Origin: Prolixibacteraceae bacterium
GTDB lineage: Bacteria; Bacteroidota; Bacteroidia; Bacteroidales; Prolixibacteraceae
DNA: 26,293 bases
Direction: 5' to 3'
Assembly: GCA_003516705.1 (NCBI GenBank)
Contig: DPCJ01000101.1
Coordinates: 1 to 26,293, forward strand
Shown here: positions 15,852 to 23,639 of the stretch, piece after piece
Position numbering within the stretch: position 1 is the first letter of the stretch
Layout: each line of letters opens with the position of its first letter
Translations under genes and position numbers: made by a program
The notes under the pieces: generated by a model
What the model saw: the letters and a program-made list of their open reading frames with translations, nothing else
Told to the model about the DNA's origin: nothing
Databases searched by the model: none

Positions 15852-16100
15852 CTACTCCTCATCTTCGTCGAGCAATTCTTCGTTTTCAAACTCTTTTTCA
15901 AGAAACTCTTCAGCTGCTTCAATTAAACTGGCAATGAGCTCCTCGTCGCCCGGTTCACCATCAATCCAGTGTATTTCCTGATTGCTCCAAAAATCATCGA
16001 TGTCTGATTCTACAATAAACCGCGGTGTTTCGGTGTGAACCACAAATATGGTTTCGGGAGTTTCCTGTGAATTGTCGGCGAGTAAGAATTTTGGTAACAT
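15852..16100 (-). CDS. Small acidic hypothetical protein
   Basis: An 82-residue soluble protein I cannot assign to a named family. Residues 1-55 look like a small beta-rich domain (MLPKFLLADNSQETPETIF, then FVVHTETPRFIVE), and residues 55-82 form an extremely acidic helical tail (EEAEEFLEKEFENEELLDEDEE-like composition, given here only as a description: mostly Glu, Asp and Leu). There is no signal peptide or membrane segment. The ATG at 16100 gives the longest frame. Composition and position between a terminator palindrome and a divergent 185-base region support a real single-gene unit. The acidic tail might bind basic proteins or mimic nucleic acid, which is speculation. Confidence 0.72.
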   Translation of the reverse strand: MLPKFLLADNSQETPETIFVVHTETPRFIVESDIDDFWSNQEIHWIDGEPGDEELIASLIEAAEEFLEKEFENEELLDEDEE

Positions 16101-16285
16101 GGCTTTTACTTTTAAGAATTATATGTTACGAATTTACAATTAATTGCCTTTCTGCATGGCACTTTCAGTAAATATTATTCAAAATTTGATTTTTACTTCT
16201 TTTTACAAAAAGCCTTCTGTGAAAACCGATAGTAATCGAAATAGAATGTTATTTTAGCCACTATTAAAATAAAAACCAGCCTGTA

Positions 16286-17962
16286 ATGAATAAACTGAAC
16301 GATTTTTTATCTCTCATCGACGGCTATATCGGTGGCTCACAATGGTTTGTTTTCCTGCTCCTCGGCACCGGTGTTTTCTTCACTATTTACCTGAAATTTC
16401 CGCAATTCAGGTACCTGAAACCTGCTTTTCGCATTGTTCGCGGTAAGTTCGACAAGGCTGGTGACAAAGGAGATACAACTCATTTTCAGGCCTTGGCCAC
16501 TGCTTTATCCGGAACAGTTGGAACCGGCAATATTGCAGGTGTTGCACTGGCAATTCATCTGGGCGGTCCGGCAGCATTGTTCTGGATGCTGGTTACAGCA
16601 GCAGTTGGTATGACTACCAAATTTGTGGAAGTTACGCTTTCGCACAAATACCGCGAATTTGCAGAAGATGGATCTGTTTCAGGCGGACCGATGTATTACA
16701 TGAAAAACAGACTGAACATGAAATGGCTGGCTGCGATTTTTGCGGTTGCCACTATTTTATCATCATTCGGAACCGGCAGTTTACCACAAATTAACAGTAT
16801 TGCCAATTCACTTTACGAAACTACAGGCATCAATCACATGGTCACCGGTGGAATTCTCACGGTTATTCTGGCATTAATTATTTTGGGAGGCATTAAACGC
16901 ATTGCAAAAGTTACAGAAAAGCTCACACCGTTTATGGCCATCGTTTACTTTCTTGGAGCATTGGGTGTGATTCTGTACAATTACGAAAATATAATACCAT
17001 CTATTCTTGAAATCGGAAGAGATTTGTTTACAGGAACAGCCGCTGCCGGAGGTTTTCTGGGTGGAAGTGTTGCCTTTGCGTTTAACAGAGGTGTTAACCG
17101 CGGATTATTCTCTAACGAAGCCGGACAAGGTTCTGCTCCGATTGCACATGCAGCAGCCCGCGCCCACGAACCTGTTTCTGAAGGACTTGTAGCTTTGTTC
17201 GAGCCTTTTATCGATACAATTATTATTTGTACACTTACTGGTTTGGTCATATTATCGTCAGGAGTTTGGAAGGAAAAATTTGAAAATAAATTTCAGGAAG
17301 CCGATTTGGTTGTTTTAAACGGAACCTATTCTGATAAAAATGAACAGGACGTAGATAAACTCTATCACTTTCTGGCAAAAAAGGCCGATTTACCCTTGTT
17401 CTCAGGCAAACTTAATGTGGTAAACGGAATCATTGATAATCAGCCAACAATGATTCATTCGCGCTCGGTTGCCGAAGATGTGAAGGTTTCTATGAATAAT
17501 CAGCCATATTCTGGTTCAATTGCCTTTGAAAACGGAAAGCTTGTAAGCCAGCAGGGGTTGAGTATTGCGGGTAAATCGCTGCTGCACAGTGCACCACTTA
17601 CAACTGTAGCCTTTTCGCGCAGCTGGTTTGGTGAATATGGCAAATATGTGGTTGCCTTTGGTTTATTGCTTTTTGCTTTCTCCACTGCCATCAGCTGGTC
17701 GTACTATGGCGACAGGGCTGTAACCTATCTTTGGGGTTCAGGAAAAGTAATTTACTACCACATCATTTATGTAATCGGATTCTTTCTGGCCTCGTTTACC
17801 GACACTACAATCATCTGGACACTTTCAGGAATCACCATCGCTTTAATGACAATCCCAAACCTGTTTGGAATTCTGTCGCTTTCAAAAGAAATGAAAAATG
17901 AAGTGAAACTTTTCTGGAAAGAGTGGGAAAAACGGTTCCCGGGTGAAAAGGTTCGGAAATAG
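16286..17962 (+). CDS. Sodium:alanine/glycine symporter (AGCS family) with an inserted domain
   Basis: A 558-residue inner-membrane transporter of the AGCS family, which co-transports alanine or glycine with sodium. Family signatures are GTVGTGNIAGVALAI (76-90), GGPAALFWM (93-101) and NRGLFSNEAGQGSAPIAHAA (271-290). Typical members have about 450 residues. The excess is one block between the membrane segment ending ILSSGVW (322-328) and TTVAFSRSWFGEYG (439-452), which are normally only a short loop apart. The inserted block is hydrophilic, about 105 residues long, with alternating short strands, and would form a soluble domain on one side of the membrane. The 185-base upstream region shows only a weak promoter-like TATTTTAG. 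The start ATG at 16286 precedes the first conserved segment directly. Confidence 0.93.
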   Translation: MNKLNDFLSLIDGYIGGSQWFVFLLLGTGVFFTIYLKFPQFRYLKPAFRIVRGKFDKAGDKGDTTHFQALATALSGTVGTGNIAGVALAIHLGGPAALFWMLVTAAVGMTTKFVEVTLSHKYREFAEDGSVSGGPMYYMKNRLNMKWLAAIFAVATILSSFGTGSLPQINSIANSLYETTGINHMVTGGILTVILALIILGGIKRIAKVTEKLTPFMAIVYFLGALGVILYNYENIIPSILEIGRDLFTGTAAAGGFLGGSVAFAFNRGVNRGLFSNEAGQGSAPIAHAAARAHEPVSEGLVALFEPFIDTIIICTLTGLVILSSGVWKEKFENKFQEADLVVLNGTYSDKNEQDVDKLYHFLAKKADLPLFSGKLNVVNGIIDNQPTMIHSRSVAEDVKVSMNNQPYSGSIAFENGKLVSQQGLSIAGKSLLHSAPLTTVAFSRSWFGEYGKYVVAFGLLLFAFSTAISWSYYGDRAVTYLWGSGKVIYYHIIYVIGFFLASFTDTTIIWTLSGITIALMTIPNLFGILSLSKEMKNEVKLFWKEWEKRFPGEKVRK

Positions 17963-17977
17963 TTATATTTCACCCGG
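17939..17977 (+). repeat. 10-bp inverted repeat spanning the symporter stop codon
   Basis: CCGGGTGAAA (17939-17948) and TTTCACCCGG (17968-17977) pair perfectly across 19 bases that include the TAG stop (17960-17962). There is no T-tract after it, so it may be a weak terminator or an mRNA-stabilising end. The remaining bases to 18126 hold T-rich stretches but nothing else that I can name. Confidence 0.5.
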
Positions 17978-18126
17978 AAGGAAGAAATCTGGTAGAATAA
18001 CGAATTGTGAATTCTGATTAACGATTTCAGAAATATCAGGCAACACGAGTATTTAGTTCAGGATTTTGAAAACATCAAAAATTCATAAAACCTTTTTTGA
18101 TATATCTTTTTTTTTATCGAAGACCA

Positions 18127-18156
18127 TTTACAAATTGAATTGACTTCCTATATTTG
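18127..18156 (+). promoter_or_regulatory. Promoter of the A+T-rich three-gene cassette
   Basis: TATATTTG (18149-18156) matches the -7 consensus exactly; TTTA (18127-18130) with an 18-base spacer is one base off the -33 element. It lies 24 bases before the ATG at 18181. Confidence 0.55.
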
Positions 18157-18180
18157 TTAAATCCTTTAACAAAATGAAAA

Positions 18181-19305
18181 ATGTATAAAATCCTTCTTAC
18201 CACTTTTTTTATCTTCCTGTTTTTATTTAATTCTTTCAGTCAAAAAGGTTATTACGCAAATGACACACTAAAAGCTGTCGGAGTAGATATTGCAGACAGG
18301 GGTAGTATTCTGAATTCAAAAATTTGCCAGATAAAGAATAAGGATACAATTACTGAATTTTCTCCTTATGAAATTATTGAATATGGAATTTCTGAAGACC
18401 TAATCTATGTTGCTAAGGATATTTTTATCAATGATACTTTAAAACGTGTATTCCTCGAAGTATTACTAAAGGGGAAAACAACCCTGTATTATTACAGGAA
18501 CGAGAATTATGGTACATTCTATATCAGCAAAGACTCAGTCACGTTGATTGAAATTCCCGAAAAAGGGAACAATGAAAAGCAATATTACAAATCGGTTTTG
18601 AGAGATATTACTTCCGATTGTATGGAAGTATCCGAAGCAATAAACCTTGTTAAATACAACAGAAAAACAGTTACAGAACTGATAAATCGATATAATAATT
18701 GCGAAGATAAACCTTTCCCCTTTTTCAAATTCGGGGTTTTGGGAGGATATGAATTTTCCAGACTTGCAAATCCTTCTCAAGTTACCCCATTTTTTCTTGA
18801 GTATCTGGATTATCAGTCTAATGGATTCTTCACTTTTGGTTTGTTTGCTGATATACCAATTTTACCAACCAACTTTTCTGTTCACTTTGAACTTTATCAT
18901 TCCAGTCATAAATTCTCTGAAACGGGAACAAAAAACAACGAATATTATGACCTGACAGCCAATCAGAATGCGATAAAAATGCCCGTTTTACTCCGGTATT
19001 CATTCAACAAAGGAAAAACAATTCCATACATTAATGCAGGTGGAATTATCGCATACAATTACAAACATCAAAACACCATTTATTTGTCTTCTATAAAAAA
19101 TGATAATGTTGAAGTTGAGGTATTGAATGGAATTTCAGTGTTTTCAGGTTTTCAATATGGATTCTCAGGTGGTGGTGGAATCGAACGTAAAATCAATTAC
19201 AGAAATGCTTTGTTTTTAGAGTTAAGGTTTAACAAGTTATTCGGGCAATCAAAGAATACCCTTGGCAACAATGAATTACAGTTAATCACCGGCATAAACT
19301 TCTGA
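18181..19305 (+). CDS. Outer-membrane beta-barrel protein (PorT-like), first gene of an A+T-rich cassette
   Basis: A 374-residue secreted protein with a signal peptide (about 1-20, ending SFSQ). A soluble N-terminal domain (about 21-175) contains ...GKTTLYYYRNE... near residue 100 and Cys49, Cys147 and Cys174, the last two in a helical SDC...YNNC segment. From about residue 181 the alternating aromatic pattern is that of an outer-membrane beta-barrel of the PorT/OMP_b-brl type, and the protein ends with the terminal aromatic (INF) typical of such barrels. I recall proteins of this two-part layout in other Bacteroidota genomes without a defined function. The ATG at 18174 is followed by an early stop, so 18181 is the start. 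The next gene begins 2 bases after its stop, so the two are surely co-transcribed. Confidence 0.8.
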   Translation: MYKILLTTFFIFLFLFNSFSQKGYYANDTLKAVGVDIADRGSILNSKICQIKNKDTITEFSPYEIIEYGISEDLIYVAKDIFINDTLKRVFLEVLLKGKTTLYYYRNENYGTFYISKDSVTLIEIPEKGNNEKQYYKSVLRDITSDCMEVSEAINLVKYNRKTVTELINRYNNCEDKPFPFFKFGVLGGYEFSRLANPSQVTPFFLEYLDYQSNGFFTFGLFADIPILPTNFSVHFELYHSSHKFSETGTKNNEYYDLTANQNAIKMPVLLRYSFNKGKTIPYINAGGIIAYNYKHQNTIYLSSIKNDNVEVEVLNGISVFSGFQYGFSGGGGIERKINYRNALFLELRFNKLFGQSKNTLGNNELQLITGINF

Positions 19306-19307
19306 AT

Positions 19308-21014
19308 ATGAAAACGATTAATTTACTTCCTCTGCTATTATTTGCAGTATTTCTTTGGGGATGTCAGGAAGATGCAGAAATACAACCCAAAGATTATCCT
19401 TTTATTGTTACGAAAGATGCAACGCAAATTGATTCCACCGGAGTAACCTTTAGTGCAGAAATACTGGATTTCGGGAAAGAAGAAATAATTGATTTCGGAT
19501 TTATATGGTCTGGAGAACGGGGAGAATATATTCATTCTTTAAAAGAAACGGGAAACATTAAAGATTTCAATTTCCGGTTAACAAGCGATTTAAAAGATGA
19601 GGAAGTATTGACTTACAAAGCATTTATAAAAACCAATGCAAATACTGTTTATGCAAATACGATAGATTTTGTAAGCAATGGTTCAAAAATACCGGTTATA
19701 AAAGACTTTTATCCAAAAGAAGGATACGATAGTACAAAAGTCACAATTATCGGTTCCAATTTTAGTTACAAGCCTGAAAATAATCTTGTAATGATTAATG
19801 GGTTGGAAGTTAAACTGATTCAATCATCTTTTGACACGCTTAGTTTTATAATTCCGGAGAACAACTTTTATGGTGCCGCAGAAATTGTTATACAAGTAGG
19901 TGAAACAAAAGTTGTTGCGAAAGAAAAATTCTTAATTACTGGTCCGGTTATTACAGATATTTCAGTAAATGAGGGTTATTCAGGTGATTTTATATTTATA
20001 ACCGGAAATAATTTATACAAAAGGAAAGAGGTATCATTATTTTTAGGCGAATTAAAATCTTCGATATTAGAAATTAGTGATACTAAAATAAAAGCAGTTG
20101 TTCCTTCAAGATATTATGGAGATGCTTATAGTGAGTATAAAGCCAAAATCATATTCACTGCTGAAGAAAAAGTTGTTGAATCAAATGAAGATTTTTTAAT
20201 TAAACCCTCATGGAAAAGAAAAAATGGAATTGGATTCACAATAAATAACAGTGAAATAGTAACATACAACAATAAAGCATACCTGTTGGAACAATTCAGA
20301 CCTATAATGCATCAGTATGATGCGGCTACCGATCTTTGGGAAACACTTGTTAGTTCAGAAAATCCGACTAAGAGACATGAAAAGAGTTTACAGATTGTTA
20401 TTGGTGATTCTCTTTATTTTGTTGGAGGAAATGTAGATTTCGTCCCCTCCAATAAAATTTGGGTATTTGATTTTTTTCAAAAAAAATGGTATGAAAAAAG
20501 AAACTTACCATTTAGCTTTATCAGAGCCACTTATTTTATTCTCGAAAATACGGTTCATGTGGTAACAAATGATGGTCGTCACTGGATATGTGATTTTGCT
20601 AACGGAAAGTATGTTGAACTTAGCAAATTCCCTGAGAAATTTGATGAGTGGAGCTATTTTGGTTATAGTTTTACTTCAGAAAACAGAGTCTTTCTGGTTA
20701 CTATTCAAAACACTTTTGAATATGATAAAATGAATGATTCTTGGACTAGAATTGCAAATAATTCATTTGTCAATAGTAGCTATAATGCTCCTCCTGTTGG
20801 ATTTAGTTATTTAGGTAATGGTTATGTTTTTTATCCTTCAGCAAATTCGATTTTTAAATTTCACCCTGAAGAAAAGTTGTGGGTTAATACTGCGAATTAT
20901 CCCGAATGGGTTGGTGATCATGCCAGGTACAGCACTTTTATATTAAATGACATGGTTTATATTGAAGATTTGGATGATTATTATACAAACATGGTTGGTT
21001 ACAAAAATGAATAA
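19308..21014 (+). CDS. Surface lipoprotein with IPT/TIG domains and a Kelch-like propeller
   Basis: A 568-residue lipoprotein: hydrophobic signal and a lipobox ending in Cys19 (FLWGC), then QEDAE, an acidic start often linked to surface export in Bacteroidota. Domains in order are a fibronectin-III-like segment (about 31-122), two IPT/TIG Ig-like domains (about 128-208 and 213-298, both with the PVI.D.....EGY opening), and a C-terminal region (about 310-560) of Kelch-like repeats with the diagnostic aromatic pattern (IWVFDFFQKKWYE, TFEYDKMNDSWTR, IFKFHPEEKLWVN). No catalytic residues are evident, so binding or scaffolding is more likely than catalysis. It starts 2 bases after the beta-barrel gene and ends 2 bases before a short lipoprotein frame. 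The two proteins probably act together at the outer membrane. Confidence 0.82.
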   Translation: MKTINLLPLLLFAVFLWGCQEDAEIQPKDYPFIVTKDATQIDSTGVTFSAEILDFGKEEIIDFGFIWSGERGEYIHSLKETGNIKDFNFRLTSDLKDEEVLTYKAFIKTNANTVYANTIDFVSNGSKIPVIKDFYPKEGYDSTKVTIIGSNFSYKPENNLVMINGLEVKLIQSSFDTLSFIIPENNFYGAAEIVIQVGETKVVAKEKFLITGPVITDISVNEGYSGDFIFITGNNLYKRKEVSLFLGELKSSILEISDTKIKAVVPSRYYGDAYSEYKAKIIFTAEEKVVESNEDFLIKPSWKRKNGIGFTINNSEIVTYNNKAYLLEQFRPIMHQYDAATDLWETLVSSENPTKRHEKSLQIVIGDSLYFVGGNVDFVPSNKIWVFDFFQKKWYEKRNLPFSFIRATYFILENTVHVVTNDGRHWICDFANGKYVELSKFPEKFDEWSYFGYSFTSENRVFLVTIQNTFEYDKMNDSWTRIANNSFVNSSYNAPPVGFSYLGNGYVFYPSANSIFKFHPEEKLWVNTANYPEWVGDHARYSTFILNDMVYIEDLDDYYTNMVGYKNE

Positions 21015-21016
21015 AT

Positions 21017-21109
21017 ATGAAATACAAAATCATAATCATAGTCTTTTCGCTTTTCCTTTATTCATCGTGCGAAAAAGAAACCGAATTTGATATGTATATA
21101 GTTTTGTAA
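21017..21109 (+). CDS. 30-residue lipoprotein stub
   Basis: A very short frame beginning MKYKIIIIVFSLF, with a textbook hydrophobic signal, lipobox YSSC and Cys18, followed by only 12 residues (EKETEFDMYIVL). It starts 2 bases after the Kelch lipoprotein stop, the same spacing as between the two preceding genes, which argues that translation is coupled and the frame is real. Either it is a genuine mini-lipoprotein, or it is the 5' remnant of a longer lipoprotein whose body was lost when the cassette joined the mutS2 upstream region. No downstream continuation is visible in any frame before mutS2 at 21150. Confidence 0.55.
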   Translation: MKYKIIIIVFSLFLYSSCEKETEFDMYIVL

Positions 21110-21120
21110 TACCAGTTTCC

Positions 21121-21128
21121 TATTTTTG
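21121..21128 (+). promoter_or_regulatory. -7 promoter element of mutS2
   Basis: TATTTTTG matches TAnnTTTG exactly, 21 bases before the mutS2 ATG. A TTTG at 21103-21106 is only 14 bases away, shorter than the usual 17-23, and lies inside the preceding stub gene. Confidence 0.5.
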
Positions 21129-21149
21129 CGCAGAATTTGAAATATTACA

Positions 21150-23639
21150 ATGCAAAAATTTTATCCTGATAATTTTGAGTTGAAAATCGGTTTTGATCGA
21201 ATTCGCGAAATGCTGCACAACTTTTGCCTCAGCAACATGGGGCACGAATGGGTTGAAGCTGTTCATTTTCAGGATGATTTTAGTAATATTTCAGCGCAAC
21301 TTGGCGAAACCGACGAGTTTTGCCGCATCGTTCGCGAATTCGATAATTTTCCTTCGAATCACTTTTTCGACCTGCGCGAGGCTTTACAAAAAATAAGCAT
21401 CGAAGGTCGTTTTCTTGAACCCGAAGAATTGTTCGACCTGAAACGCTCACTCGAATCGGTGCGGGCTATCGTTGCTTTTTTCAATAAACAGGAAGAATCT
21501 GTTTTCCCTTTATTGAAAAAGAAAACCCAAAATGTGCAGGTTTTCCCTTACATCTACGAACGTATCGATGCCATTATCAATAAGTTTGGGAAAATACGAG
21601 ACAATGCCACACCCGAACTTGCCAACATCAGGCGCGAAATTTTATCGCGACAATCAAACATGTCGAAACGGTTGCACGCCATTTTAAAACAGGCGCAAAA
21701 AGATGGGCTGGTTGACGAAGATGCCACGGTTACCATTCGCGACGGACGTGCAGTGATACCAATTGCTGCCGGCAACAAGCGCAAACTAAAAGGGATTGTT
21801 TACGATGAGTCGTCAACCGGAAAAACCTCGTATGTTGAGCCAAACGAAATCGTGGAAATGAACAACGAAATCCGCGAACTTGAATATGCCGAACGCCGCG
21901 AAATCATAAAAATCCTCACCACTTTTTCAAACGATATCAGGCCTTACCTCACCGATTTGCTGTTTTCGTACGACTTTCTGGGCGAAATCGATTTTATCCG
22001 TTCAAAAGCAAAACTTGCTGTTGAGCTTGGCGCAATAAAACCCGATTTTGCGCCGCACCCAGTCATCGACTGGTTTCAGGCAGTTCATCCGGTTTTGATG
22101 AAAGCGCTGAAAAAGGAGAACAGGAAAATCGTTCCGCTCAACATCAGGCTGAACGCTGAAAAACATATTTTACTGATTTCAGGGCCAAATGCAGGTGGAA
22201 AATCGGTTTGTCTGAAAACAGTCGGGTTGCTGCAATATATGCTGCAATGCGGATTGCTCATTCCCATTTCTGAAGGCAGCCGGACCGGAATTTTCAGTAA
22301 AATTTTTATTGACATTGGTGATGAGCAGTCGCTCGAAAACGACCTGAGTACTTACAGTTCGCACCTGCTGAATATGAAACATTTTGTAAAATTCAGCGAT
22401 GAGAAAACATTGATTCTGATTGACGAATTCGGAACCGGAACCGAACCCATGCTTGGTGGCGCCATTGCCGAATCGATACTCGACAAGCTGAACCAACTCG
22501 GCACATTCGGGGTAATTACAACCCACTACACCAACCTGAAACACTTTGCCTCATCGGCGCCCGGAATCGAAAACGGAGCCATGTTATACGATTCGCAAAA
22601 TATGAACCCGCTTTTTCAGCTTGAAATGGGAAAACCCGGCAGTTCGTTTGCTTTCGAAATTGCCCGGAAAATTGGGTTGCCCGAAGATATTCTGGAAAAA
22701 GCCACAGAAAAAATAGGGAAAGACCACATTGATTTCGACCGCAACCTGAGACAAATCAACCGCGACAAACGGTATTGGGAAACCAAACGTGAGAAAATCA
22801 GAAAAGTGGAGAAAATTCTGGACGAAATGGCCGCTAATTATGAAACCGAGTTGAAAGAAACCCAGAAACAGCGTAAAGAGATTCTGAAAAAAACAAAAGA
22901 AGAAGCCGATATTCTGCTTTCAGGAATCAATAAAAAGATAGAAAACACCATTCACGAAATAAAAAAAGAACAAGCCGACAAGGAAAAAACCCGAAAAGCA
23001 AGAGAAGAACTTTTGGTGCTGAAAACCGAGGTGATTGAAAAAACCACTGCCGACGATGCTTCAATTGATGCAAAAATCAAAAAATTGCAGGAACGCGAAA
23101 AAGCGCGGAATGAAAAACGTCCCGAAAAACCAAAACCGGTTGTTCTTCAAAAAGAACCAGAAAATAATGACCCGAAACCCGGCGACAAAGTTCGGCTGGC
23201 AGGGCAAAACAATGTGGGTGACCTTATCGAAATCAACAAAAAAAATGCGGTTATCGCGTTTGGTCAGCTCATCACTACAGTTCCTGTTACTCAAATCGAA
23301 AAAATAAGCAACAACGAGGCAAAAAGAATATCAAATGTCCCGATGTTTAGTAAATCGCGTTTACTTAGCAACTTATCAGAAAGCAAAATCAGTTTTAAAT
23401 CTGAAATTGATATTCGCGGAAAGCGGGCAGAAGAAGCCATTTCGATAATCCAGGAATTTATCGACAAAGCCATTATGTTCGAAAAAAGTGAACTTCGGAT
23501 TCTGCATGGAAAAGGAAACGGCATTTTGAAAGAAATCATCCGCAGTTACCTGAAATCGGAACCCATGGTACAGTCGTTTAAAGACGAACACGTTGATTTT
23601 GGCGGCGCCGGAATCACTGTGATTCAGCTTGCGATGTAA
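21150..23639 (+). CDS. mutS2: Endonuclease MutS2 (Smr-domain MutS paralogue)
   Basis: An 829-residue MutS2. The MutS core and clamp (about 1-330) precede the ATPase domain with Walker A GPNAGGKS (345-352), Walker B TLILIDEFGTGTEP (420-433) and THY (458-460). A long coiled coil (about 520-650) is followed by a basic linker and the C-terminal Smr nuclease domain (about 750-829) with DIRGKR (754-759) and HGKGNG (786-791). It lacks the MutS mismatch-recognition domain. Family members suppress homologous recombination or rescue collided ribosomes, depending on the species; which applies here is not visible. It has its own -7 promoter element. Its TAA stop (23637-23639) directly abuts the convergent ftcD stop. 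Confidence 0.97.
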   Translation: MQKFYPDNFELKIGFDRIREMLHNFCLSNMGHEWVEAVHFQDDFSNISAQLGETDEFCRIVREFDNFPSNHFFDLREALQKISIEGRFLEPEELFDLKRSLESVRAIVAFFNKQEESVFPLLKKKTQNVQVFPYIYERIDAIINKFGKIRDNATPELANIRREILSRQSNMSKRLHAILKQAQKDGLVDEDATVTIRDGRAVIPIAAGNKRKLKGIVYDESSTGKTSYVEPNEIVEMNNEIRELEYAERREIIKILTTFSNDIRPYLTDLLFSYDFLGEIDFIRSKAKLAVELGAIKPDFAPHPVIDWFQAVHPVLMKALKKENRKIVPLNIRLNAEKHILLISGPNAGGKSVCLKTVGLLQYMLQCGLLIPISEGSRTGIFSKIFIDIGDEQSLENDLSTYSSHLLNMKHFVKFSDEKTLILIDEFGTGTEPMLGGAIAESILDKLNQLGTFGVITTHYTNLKHFASSAPGIENGAMLYDSQNMNPLFQLEMGKPGSSFAFEIARKIGLPEDILEKATEKIGKDHIDFDRNLRQINRDKRYWETKREKIRKVEKILDEMAANYETELKETQKQRKEILKKTKEEADILLSGINKKIENTIHEIKKEQADKEKTRKAREELLVLKTEVIEKTTADDASIDAKIKKLQEREKARNEKRPEKPKPVVLQKEPENNDPKPGDKVRLAGQNNVGDLIEINKKNAVIAFGQLITTVPVTQIEKISNNEAKRISNVPMFSKSRLLSNLSESKISFKSEIDIRGKRAEEAISIIQEFIDKAIMFEKSELRILHGKGNGILKEIIRSYLKSEPMVQSFKDEHVDFGGAGITVIQLAM

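Noticed and set aside
18181..21109. Classifying the A+T-rich cassette as an insertion sequence or integrative element
   Set aside because: There is no transposase, integrase, tRNA target, terminal inverted repeat or target-site duplication that I could see; only composition and gene spacing suggest transfer.
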